Shown here piece by piece: positions 1-7,574 of a stretch of DNA of 64,000 nt. Position numbers and translations under genes: made by a program. Position 1 is the stretch's first letter. Each line of letters begins with the position of its first letter. The notes beneath the pieces are model-generated. The model ran no database searches and was not told where the DNA came from. It saw nothing but the letters and a program-made list of their open reading frames with translations. This stretch comes from Pseudobutyrivibrio ruminis CF1b (GTDB lineage: Bacteria > Bacillota > Clostridia > Lachnospirales > Lachnospiraceae), in NCBI RefSeq assembly GCF_000424005.1, contig NZ_AUJB01000012.1, forward strand, positions 62,001 to 126,000, read 5' to 3'.

Positions 1-708
1 AATATTTTCATTGGCTGTGGCTGTAGATACTGTACTTAAAACCTGATCCACATTCTCCTTTGAAACAAGGTATTTTGATACATACTGGTCAAAGGCTAAT
101 TTATCCTTCGCACATCTTGCGGCGTACAAAAGACAATGAAGGCTTTGCTTTTTCTGATTGCGCTTGTAGGCCTCGTCGAAACACTGCATTGCTTCTGTAA
201 AAAAGAATAATCGTGAAAAGGCGCAACCTAAATTGTGATAAACATCTCCCTCCACTATCTTAGGCATGGTCTTTGCCACATCATCTGCAAGGAGCGTCTC
301 ATACTCATAGATAGCATCAACCAGTTTATCCTTAGCCATAAGTCTGTCAGCTCTCAGCTTCTTTCGCTCTGCCTCAGATTTATTTTCGAAGGTGGCTATG
401 ATAGCTAAAATATCTTTTATCTCTTTGTTAGAGGCATAACCATTAGAACCAAGAATATGTCCAACAAAGATGTGAAGAGGTGCATTGTTCTGAACTAATC
501 CCTGAAGCTCGGCAGCAAGCTTTGGCTCTTTAAGTTCTCTTCCAACCCAGTTGCAAAGCTCCGGACTCATCAGTTTCGAAGAAAGCAAATAAACGTTGTT
601 AAGAATATAATAACTTAGCTCCTCCAAAGAATAAACATTAAGAGCAGCCTCTTCGATATAATATGGCGTTGCTGATAACGCATTTTTGCAATAGATTAAT
701 GTGCTCAT
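1..708 (-). CDS. TPR-like conserved hypothetical protein (3' end outside window)
   Basis: An open frame runs from an ATG at 708 to the window edge without a stop, giving 236 residues; the C-terminus is missing. The translation starts MSTLIYCKNALSATPYYIEE. It is alpha-helical in character, with a stretch (GDVYHNLGCAFSRLFFF then AMQCFDEAYKR) that looks like a tetratricopeptide repeat. A GTAGGAAT ribosome site precedes the ATG, and the upstream gene stops only 6 bases earlier, so it is the third gene of an operon with the actin/Hsp70-like and giant proteins. TPR proteins usually mediate protein contacts, which fits a partner of the ATPase-like protein. The function is unknown; the operon assignment is strong, the TPR call moderate. 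Confidence 0.75.
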   Translation of the reverse strand, partial: MSTLIYCKNALSATPYYIEEAALNVYSLEELSYYILNNVYLLSSKLMSPELCNWVGRELKEPKLAAELQGLVQNNAPLHIFVGHILGSNGYASNKEIKDILAIIATFENKSEAERKKLRADRLMAKDKLVDAIYEYETLLADDVAKTMPKIVEGDVYHNLGCAFSRLFFFTEAMQCFDEAYKRNQKKQSLHCLLYAARCAKDKLAFDQYVSKYLVSKENVDQVLSTVSTATANENI

Positions 709-714
709 ATATTC

Positions 715-1950
715 CTACTCTGTGGTAATAGTGTGTTCCCAGCTCTTGCCAGATGCTGGTGATATTTCTCCAAATCCCAAATCTGTAATGGTGATTGAGA
801 CAGCCACATCAGAAACCGGCCTTGCCTCGATACGAAGACGGGTGGTTCTGTTTTCACGTTTTGGCATGTCTGTAAGCTCCAAAACCTCCGAATGTGCTTC
901 CCTTGATTCTGGTCGCTGGATAAAGAATTCTATTTCAGGCTCTCCGTCCAGGATTACCTCGCATTCGCCTTTAACGTCATACCAGCTTTCACCGGCATCG
1001 ATTAAGGTGAAAAACTTCATAACATTGTTTTCTAATATTTTAATTGAAAGATTAAGCTTTAGGTCGTTGTCTCCAATGTAGATAAACGGCCAGTCTCTCT
1101 TTCCATCCTTTATAAAGCCGCCGTAGCAGGCGCCTTTTGAATAAAGATTCTTGCCAAGGAATACCTTTCTTCCCTTGCAAAGATGGGAAAGACTCACCTT
1201 CATCCATTCTCCATCAAAGCCATCTCCCACCAGATAAACTGATGAGTAAAGGTTGCTTCCAAATGTGTCTGAGATAACCTCATCAAAAAGCTCATCCCTG
1301 TTATCGGTGATTTCACCGTGATTGGTAACATTAAGATTAATCAACTGAGGGCGTGTAGTCTGATTACGGTGAAGTGTGCAGGACACCATATTGGTACCGC
1401 TGTAATCAAACAATGCCACGTTGTAAAGAAACAGCTCAGGCTTCTGTGACAGTGCATAGTAATAGAAGCATTCACTTCTGTCTATAAGCATCACATGGTT
1501 TTGATCAATACCAAGCTTTGAAGCCACATGATTCATCAGCTCCATCACCTCAAGATTAATCTGCTCCACGCAGATAACAAGCTTTTCCACCTCGCTAAGG
1601 GCAGCCATTGGCCCTGGAATGGAAAACAGTTTCTTGAAGAAAATGGTAAGCAAATCTCTGGCGCCATAAGTGTCAGAATCGATTACTATCTGACCGTCGC
1701 GAAGGGCCAGGTTAAAAAGCTCCTCAACAAGAACGGCTTCCTTAAGCCTGCTCATCTTGATAGCTTCCTCACCGAAGAACCACTGGCCCATACCTATTCT
1801 CTTGGCCAGCACAGTAGGGATGGAATAATTTTCCTCACCCAAGATTGTGCTTATAGTAGCAGGCTCATCCATATTCGAATTGTAAATGCTAAGAACTGTA
1901 TTCCTTGAACTAATATCAATTCCTACATATGTGCCCTCTGTAGTTCCCAT
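715..1950 (-). CDS. Actin/Hsp70-fold ATPase-like protein (DUF5716-type)
   Basis: This 411-residue protein begins with YVGIDISSRNTVLSIYN (about residues 8-24), which matches the phosphate-1 loop layout of the actin/Hsp70/sugar-kinase superfamily (VGIDLGTTNS in DnaK). A later VYLVGDGFDGEWM resembles the adenosine-motif region of that fold. I recall the family as DUF5716, found mainly in Lachnospiraceae; that name is from memory, not a search. The start has a good AAGGAG site 4 bases ahead of the ATG. It lies between the giant protein (8-base gap) and the TPR-like protein, so the three are probably co-transcribed and act together. It lacks the long substrate-binding C-terminus of DnaK, so it is not a classical chaperone. 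Substrate and role are unknown. Confidence 0.8.
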   Translation of the reverse strand: MGTTEGTYVGIDISSRNTVLSIYNSNMDEPATISTILGEENYSIPTVLAKRIGMGQWFFGEEAIKMSRLKEAVLVEELFNLALRDGQIVIDSDTYGARDLLTIFFKKLFSIPGPMAALSEVEKLVICVEQINLEVMELMNHVASKLGIDQNHVMLIDRSECFYYYALSQKPELFLYNVALFDYSGTNMVSCTLHRNQTTRPQLINLNVTNHGEITDNRDELFDEVISDTFGSNLYSSVYLVGDGFDGEWMKVSLSHLCKGRKVFLGKNLYSKGACYGGFIKDGKRDWPFIYIGDNDLKLNLSIKILENNVMKFFTLIDAGESWYDVKGECEVILDGEPEIEFFIQRPESREAHSEVLELTDMPKRENRTTRLRIEARPVSDVAVSITITDLGFGEISPASGKSWEHTITTE

Positions 1951-1958
1951 AAAACTCC

Positions 1959-4900
1959 TTAAATAATTGAAAATAAATCTCTGGTCACAGCATCAAGTCC
2001 CTGATAAATCTTCACATCCTCAGCCAGGTCATAAACTTCGTTGTAAAGGCTGTGTCTTGCGATACGATTCATCAGTGCGTATCTGCCCTGAGTCTGTTCA
2101 AGCTCATCACTAAGTACAAATGTCTCAGATTTAAGTGGCTCGTCTGAAACATCATCTCTGTAAATTTCGTATTTCAGCTCGTCACCGTAGAACAGGATAA
2201 ACTGTTTTACATAAAGACCGTCGTACATTTCAATCATATCTTCTTTGACAGCTGGTGAGCCGTTTACAGAGTAGATAATATCAACTGCTTTGCGCTTGTC
2301 TGTATTAAATTCGATGAAATGCTTGTCATAAAGGTGATATTTAATCTTAAGCTTCTCATCGCACTTTGCAAAAAATCCAAAGTACTGATTGCGAAGGATG
2401 GCATCTGCAAGAAGAATATCAAGCATCGTGTAATCATCCTCGTCTAAATCTGTACCAGTACACAGGTATTTCAAAAGAGCAATTCTCATACTCTCAGAAA
2501 CATTGAGCCCCTTCTTAAATCTGTTGTAAATATATGCAAAAATCTTCTCAGGAATCTCTGCCTGATTAGCAAGATAATCGTGAGCCTCGTAATTAAGGAA
2601 TGCCTCCACCACCATCTTGTTGTTCTTGCGGGACACGTATGTCTCAAAGACATCCATAATCTTTGGACAAAGGAAATCCCTGTATAGAGCCTGGGTGATA
2701 ATTCTCTCCCCAAACTCCACAACATCCTCGCCCTTTTCAAAGGCACTTTCGTAGATTGAAAGCATCAAATCTGTAGGACCTACGAAGAATTGTACAAGGT
2801 AGCGAATCATGTCTGAATGGATGTATCCCTGTGAAATAAGTCCTGCTGTAAACAGAATCAGGAAATCATCTGATTTCTCTGGCTCCTTGTTAATCATAAA
2901 CTGGCAAAGCTTTGTTGCTGGAGCAGGCTTTAGCAATGAGGAATTAGTGTGCTTTAACATGTAGTAAGCTTCCTCATATTTGCTCCTGACAATAAACACT
3001 TCAAGCACTGCTGCTATAACCTCAGCATTAAGAGACTTTAAATCTGCCTCCTGCATAAAATGTTTTTCCAAAACAGCTTCCCTGTTATTGAATCTAAGGA
3101 TTTCAATGAGCTGAGGATAAATCTTGTCCAGATAGTCTGTAGATATCTGTTTTGATTCCATGATAAGCTCTGCTGCCTCAGCATCTGCAGATGAATAATC
3201 CTTAGTGTTTGAGCTATGAGCAAATCTCATAAGTGCGTAAGGCAGATTAAGAGTAGAAAGCTCTTTTAACTTTTCAGTGTAGCCCTCTGTGTTGATAATG
3301 TCCTCTGTAAAGTAGGCTTCATCATCCACAAAAAGATAGCCATTGTTATCCTCGAAGAGAACAACTCCTGTACTGCCAATGTAATTAATGTATGCTTTGT
3401 GATCAGAAATATTGGCAATGGTAGGCGCCTTAAATTCCTCCTGATACAAAAATACTCTTCTGATATCTGGATTGATAACCGCAAGCTTTTTCTTGAAGGA
3501 AAGCTCTGATATAAGACGAGCCACCTCTTTATCAAAAATACCAAGCTCCATCAGGCGCTGGTAACAAACTGCAAGATTGTCATCTAGACGACCTAGCTTT
3601 AACTGCTCCAAAGCAAATGATTCTATAGCACTCTCGTAATGCTCATAAGTGTCATAGTCCTCATCCTTGTGAAGGATAATGTTTGCGTAAAGCAATGCCT
3701 TTTTATCATAAGACAGATTGCTGTTGTATTTGAAGAACATGGTAAGAAGCTGTGGCAGCTTATCTACCGAGTAAGCTGGAAGCGCCTCCATATATGCCTC
3801 GAAGATACCTGACACATGAAGATTGTGCTCAATGGCCATTCCAAACCATTTCAAGAATTCTGGCTCAATGTAAGGAGCTCTTAAAAGGTAAGTGACTATA
3901 GCCAAGAGAAGCTTCATGTCTGGATATACTTCGTAACACTCCTCCAAAATAGGCAATACCTTTGGATTGTAATTGCGCTCTGTCTCCAGAAGATGAATCA
4001 TCTGGATGGCCATATCTTTATTGATAGCCTTTTTCTTCTTAGCCCAGTTTAATACCTTGATAGTGAGCTCATCAAAGCTTGAAATGAGGTATGGATCCTG
4101 AAGGAAAATGTAGTAGGCCTCGATGTATAAAAGAGGTGTATCCCATCCATCATCTACCCATTTTCCAATCTCTCTCAGCTTTGCTGTAGGATTCTTGATG
4201 TATTCCTTTCGAAGGAACAAAAGGAACCAGAAAATATGAACATCTCCGCGATGCTCTCTAAAGATGCCTTCGATGTTTTCTGTAAGGCGATCCACGTAAT
4301 CTTCTTCACGCTCGATAAGTGTACAAATGTAGAGAAGGAATGCCCACTCTCTGCTGCCCTTATCCTCGATGCTGCGCTTTAAATCCTGGATAATCCAGAG
4401 TGCTTCCTGCTTTTGATTGTTAGTCACATATAAAAATGCCTTTACAAGAAGTATGAAATTGCTGCTGCCAACTTCGTCAGAAAGACTGTTTATAATCTCA
4501 AGAGACTCGGCGCACCACTGGCTGGTGGTAACACGGCGAAGTCTGTAATCTTCGTATAAACGAAATGCCTTTAAAATCTTTTTGTTGTGAGAGAACTCCT
4601 CTGACTCTAATGACACGCCCTCTTTATCTGCTGTTGCAAGGACTGTAATCTCCTTGTGGATGTCTCTATAGTCGAAAGAAATCTTTGCAAAATTGATTCC
4701 GGCGTGCATCTTATCCTTGTGGATGTAGTAGCTCATATTGAAAATGGAGCCAAGGAAGAAATCTCCAGTAATGTGCTCCTTTTCAACTGAGATGAAATCT
4801 GCATCGCAAGTGACAGTGATATCGATGAAGCCCCATGTAGAACGGCTGATTTCTATCTCGCCTTTAACATTTCCTTCTACCTCGTAGTATGAATCCTGTC

Positions 4901-5492
4901 GCTCCTCTAAGTTGAAAGTCATCTTTGCTTTCAGTCCGCAGGATACTAAGAACTCATCTACATTTACAGCTGCGATAGGTGCAGCTTTAAAGCCTCTGTA
5001 AAGAAGCTTGGTGCGTTTGTCCTGATCTGAAATAAACTCTGCGAATCTGTCTGAATAAAACAAAGAAACAGCTTCCACAAAATGATTCTGCGCAAACTCT
5101 GCATATTCCTGAAGTGTGCGAATCTGACCTATGCTGCATGTCAGTGGACGTTTTACATAGGTAATAGAAAATGGCAGCTTCTTTTCCATGCCTACAGTGA
5201 CAATGATGAAATTGCCCTTGAGACATTCTGAAGCTTTGTAATTGTAATCATCAACAAGATAATCGATACGAACACTAACACCATCAAACCACGGATTAGT
5301 GATACGAACATAAGGATTATCGCAGTAAACCACACCTCTTGCCTTAACATCATTTGTACTCTTAAAATATATGCTGCCCGAAAAGGCATCATTAATAAAG
5401 CAGGTTTCTTCTATCTGCTCTGATTCAAACTCAATATTTGGTTTTAAGTCGTCGAATTTATCTTCGGAAATACGATAGATTCTTTTTCTCAA
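1959..5492 (-). CDS. Giant conserved protein with beta-sandwich N-terminus and helical-repeat body (DUF5717-type)
   Basis: The frame can be read from an ATG at 5513 (1184 residues), but that ATG has no ribosome site. A GAGGAG lies just inside it, 5 bases ahead of an in-frame TTG at 5492, so I prefer the TTG start (MRKRIYRISEDKFDDL, about 1177 residues). The first 300 residues look like two related beta-sandwich modules (FSGSIYFKSTNDV and EVEGNVKGEIEISRSTWG regions). The rest, to about 1000, is helix-rich and solenoid-like, followed by a beta-rich C-terminus. No signal peptide or membrane segment is visible, so it is likely cytosolic. It is the first gene of the operon with the actin/Hsp70-like protein. 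I recall the family as DUF5717. The function is unknown; scaffold or client-binding partner is inference. Confidence 0.8.
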   Translation of the reverse strand: MRKRIYRISEDKFDDLKPNIEFESEQIEETCFINDAFSGSIYFKSTNDVKARGVVYCDNPYVRITNPWFDGVSVRIDYLVDDYNYKASECLKGNFIIVTVGMEKKLPFSITYVKRPLTCSIGQIRTLQEYAEFAQNHFVEAVSLFYSDRFAEFISDQDKRTKLLYRGFKAAPIAAVNVDEFLVSCGLKAKMTFNLEERQDSYYEVEGNVKGEIEISRSTWGFIDITVTCDADFISVEKEHITGDFFLGSIFNMSYYIHKDKMHAGINFAKISFDYRDIHKEITVLATADKEGVSLESEEFSHNKKILKAFRLYEDYRLRRVTTSQWCAESLEIINSLSDEVGSSNFILLVKAFLYVTNNQKQEALWIIQDLKRSIEDKGSREWAFLLYICTLIEREEDYVDRLTENIEGIFREHRGDVHIFWFLLFLRKEYIKNPTAKLREIGKWVDDGWDTPLLYIEAYYIFLQDPYLISSFDELTIKVLNWAKKKKAINKDMAIQMIHLLETERNYNPKVLPILEECYEVYPDMKLLLAIVTYLLRAPYIEPEFLKWFGMAIEHNLHVSGIFEAYMEALPAYSVDKLPQLLTMFFKYNSNLSYDKKALLYANIILHKDEDYDTYEHYESAIESFALEQLKLGRLDDNLAVCYQRLMELGIFDKEVARLISELSFKKKLAVINPDIRRVFLYQEEFKAPTIANISDHKAYINYIGSTGVVLFEDNNGYLFVDDEAYFTEDIINTEGYTEKLKELSTLNLPYALMRFAHSSNTKDYSSADAEAAELIMESKQISTDYLDKIYPQLIEILRFNNREAVLEKHFMQEADLKSLNAEVIAAVLEVFIVRSKYEEAYYMLKHTNSSLLKPAPATKLCQFMINKEPEKSDDFLILFTAGLISQGYIHSDMIRYLVQFFVGPTDLMLSIYESAFEKGEDVVEFGERIITQALYRDFLCPKIMDVFETYVSRKNNKMVVEAFLNYEAHDYLANQAEIPEKIFAYIYNRFKKGLNVSESMRIALLKYLCTGTDLDEDDYTMLDILLADAILRNQYFGFFAKCDEKLKIKYHLYDKHFIEFNTDKRKAVDIIYSVNGSPAVKEDMIEMYDGLYVKQFILFYGDELKYEIYRDDVSDEPLKSETFVLSDELEQTQGRYALMNRIARHSLYNEVYDLAEDVKIYQGLDAVTRDLFSII

Positions 5493-5546
5493 AACATTCT
5501 CCTCTTTTATCATGTGGGTAATACTAACCCAAGCATATTATTTATT

Positions 5547-5574
5547 AGTATAGCACAACATATAGTGTTTTCAA
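5547..5574 (-). promoter_or_regulatory. Promoter of the actin/Hsp70-like operon
   Basis: On the minus strand a TTGAAA (-35, 5574-5569) is followed after 16 bases by TATACT (-10, 5552-5547), which is preceded by TG to make an extended -10. It lies 34 bases before the upstream candidate start of the giant protein. This is a good match to a housekeeping sigma-A promoter, read by eye only. Confidence 0.5.
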
Positions 5575-5595
5575 ACGTATTGGGTGACAAAAATA

Positions 5596-5624
5596 TGGAT
5601 AAAATACAGACTCAGTGCTATTAT
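5596..5624 (+). promoter_or_regulatory. Candidate promoter of the aminotransferase gene
   Basis: TGGATA (5596-5601) and TATTAT (5619-5624) are 17 bases apart, and a TG one base before the -10 makes an extended -10. It sits 38 bases ahead of the ATG at 5663. The -35 is weak (4 of 6). Confidence 0.4.
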
Positions 5625-5662
5625 ATAAGGCAAGAAAATTTTAACCTTTAAGGAGGCTTTCA

Positions 5663-6751
5663 ATGATAAAGCACAAGGATCATTTTCATGGAAGTGATTT
5701 AGAAAAAATAGAGCAGATTTACGGCATAAAAAAAGAGGACATCATTAGCTTTTCTGCAAATGTTAATCCCCTGGGAATATCTCCTAAGCTTAAGGATGGA
5801 ATTGCCGCAAATATTGACTGCATCACATCTTATCCAGACAGAGATTATGTAGAGCTCAGAAAATGCATCGCAGAATACTGCAACACTGAAACAGAAAACA
5901 TCATCGTAGGAAATGGTTCTACAGAGCTTATCTCACTTTTCATTCAGATTGAAAAGCCTTCAAAAGCTTTAATACTTGGACCTACATATTCAGAGTACGA
6001 AAGAGAAATCGCTTTAGGCGGCGGAAAGAGCATCTACTATCCTCTTCGCGAAGATAATGATTTTGTTTTAGATGTTGACCATTTCATCAGCAAGCTTACA
6101 GAAGATATTGACATGCTTGTTATCTGCAATCCTAACAATCCTACAGGAACAGCAATCAACAATCACGATATGAGAAAGATTCTTGATGCCTGCAAGGAAT
6201 GCGATATCTTTGTTATGGTTGATGAGACTTATGTGGAGTTTGCAGAAAACATCAATGAGGTTTCTTCTGTAACTCTTACACGCACTTATTCAAACATTGC
6301 AATCCTTCGAGGCACTTCAAAGTTCTTTGCTGCCCCTGGTCTTCGTCTTGGTTATGCAATCTGTTCCAACACAGATTTGATGCAGACTATCAACCAGCGC
6401 AAAGATCCTTGGACAATTAATTCAATTGCAGTTGTTGCCGGAAAGTTAATGTTTTCAGATAAAGAATATATCGAAAAGACTCGTAATCTTATTGCGACTG
6501 AAAGAAATCGTTTATACGATATTTTTGATAAGAGCACACGTTTTAAGCCTTACTGGCCACATGGAAACTTCATGCTTCTTCGCATCTTAGAAGACGGCCT
6601 TACCAGCCAGGAGCTCTTCGACCGATGCATCAAAGAAGGTCTCATGATTCGCGATTGTTCTACTTTCCCATATCTGGGCGAGAATTACATTCGCTTCTGC
6701 TTCATGAATCCAGAGGATAATGATAGACTTGCTGCTCTTCTTTTGAAGTAG
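5663..6751 (+). CDS. PLP-dependent aminotransferase, HisC/CobD-like
   Basis: This 362-residue fold-type I PLP enzyme has the features of the histidinol-phosphate aminotransferase / threonine-phosphate decarboxylase group: an N-terminal FSANVNPLGISPKLK, the NPNNPTG substrate/cofactor motif, VDETYVEF with the pyridine-binding Asp, and TSKFFAAPGLRLGYA carrying the Schiff-base Lys. The start has AAGGAGG 6 bases upstream. It stands alone, with neither histidine nor cobalamin genes next to it, and a terminator follows directly. The first segment is more like CobD than HisC, but CobD belongs to cobalamin synthesis and nothing here supports that pathway. Substrate left open; class confident. Confidence 0.8.
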   Translation: MIKHKDHFHGSDLEKIEQIYGIKKEDIISFSANVNPLGISPKLKDGIAANIDCITSYPDRDYVELRKCIAEYCNTETENIIVGNGSTELISLFIQIEKPSKALILGPTYSEYEREIALGGGKSIYYPLREDNDFVLDVDHFISKLTEDIDMLVICNPNNPTGTAINNHDMRKILDACKECDIFVMVDETYVEFAENINEVSSVTLTRTYSNIAILRGTSKFFAAPGLRLGYAICSNTDLMQTINQRKDPWTINSIAVVAGKLMFSDKEYIEKTRNLIATERNRLYDIFDKSTRFKPYWPHGNFMLLRILEDGLTSQELFDRCIKEGLMIRDCSTFPYLGENYIRFCFMNPEDNDRLAALLLK

Positions 6752-6760
6752 ATAATATTT

Positions 6761-6787
6761 GAGCCTGCGGTTCCGCAGGCTCTTTTT
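6761..6787 (+). terminator. Rho-independent terminator after the aminotransferase
   Basis: A perfect 10-bp GC-rich inverted repeat (GAGCCTGCGG / CCGCAGGCTC, 6761-6782) is followed by a run of five T, 9 bases after the stop codon. Confidence 0.9.
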
Positions 6788-6937
6788 AATCATATGTAAT
6801 CACTTTTGCCATGTCTAACTCTCTCCTTTTACAATATATAAATACATTTTGCTCCATAGATTCGCTTAACGCTTTGTTCTCCTGTCGAGTCTGTTAATCG
6901 GTCCAATGTTTGTGTCCTCTGTACTTGTATAAGGGTA

Positions 6938-7573
6938 TTATACTAAATCGATAATTTCCTTAAAGCTATTTATTTTATATTCTGCCTTGTCATAACTGCT
7001 AGCACTACCTATTCCTATGCTGTGAAATCCACCAGCTACTGCTGCGTCAATTCCAGCTTCGGCATCTTCAACAACAAAACAATTTTCATTCCTTAATTGA
7101 AGAATACCGGCAGCCTTAATGAAAACCTCTGGATTAGGCTTTGACTGAGAAATTATTGTTCCATCAGATATCCCATCAAAGAAATCCAAAAGACCAATGC
7201 GGCTTAAAATCAGCTTAGTGTTTTGGGATGATGAACCAATAGCAAGCTTTAAACCTTTTGCTCGAAGTGCATTTAAAGTATCTGATACCTCTGACGATAC
7301 ATCCCTTTCTGTCATTGATGACAAAAACTCTTTATATAAATCATTTTTCTTTGTCATCATCTCAAGCTTTTCTTCATCTGAATACTGCCTGTCAGCTTTC
7401 TCCAGAATTATCTCCAGGCTGGCAGCTCTGGAAACACCACGAAGTCTTTCATTTATTTTTCTATCAAAATAAATCCCCTCATGGTCAGCCATTTTCTTCC
7501 AGGCCTGATAATGATATTCATCAGTGCTGCAAATAACACCATCTAAATCAAATATAATTCCCTTGATTTCCAT
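6938..7573 (-). CDS. pgmB: Beta-phosphoglucomutase (HAD superfamily)
   Basis: Beta-phosphoglucomutase interconverts beta-glucose 1-phosphate and glucose 6-phosphate. The sequence starts MEIKGIIFDLDGVICSTDEYHYQAW, with the HAD nucleophile/acid pair in DLDG and the TxEYHxxAW cap-entry segment typical of PgmB. GSSSQNTKLIL is motif II, SKPNPEVF holds the motif III Lys, and VVEDAEAGIDAAVAGG is motif IV. The start at 7573 was chosen over 7594 because the N-terminus then fits the family and an AAAGGA lies 11 bases upstream; it begins just after the GH3 gene stops. It is the last gene of the sugar operon. PgmB normally follows a disaccharide phosphorylase, and none is present in this operon. A related sugar-phosphate phosphatase is the alternative. 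Confidence 0.8.
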   Translation of the reverse strand: MEIKGIIFDLDGVICSTDEYHYQAWKKMADHEGIYFDRKINERLRGVSRAASLEIILEKADRQYSDEEKLEMMTKKNDLYKEFLSSMTERDVSSEVSDTLNALRAKGLKLAIGSSSQNTKLILSRIGLLDFFDGISDGTIISQSKPNPEVFIKAAGILQLRNENCFVVEDAEAGIDAAVAGGFHSIGIGSASSYDKAEYKINSFKEIIDLV

Positions 7574-7574
7574 T

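Noticed and set aside
701-1908. Two plus-strand frames opposite the actin/Hsp70-like gene.
   Set aside because: They lack ribosome sites and protein-like composition; they mirror the real minus-strand gene.
6788-6937. A possible gene or RNA after the beta-phosphoglucomutase stop.
   Set aside because: No coding pattern, hairpin or terminator could be supported in this stretch.
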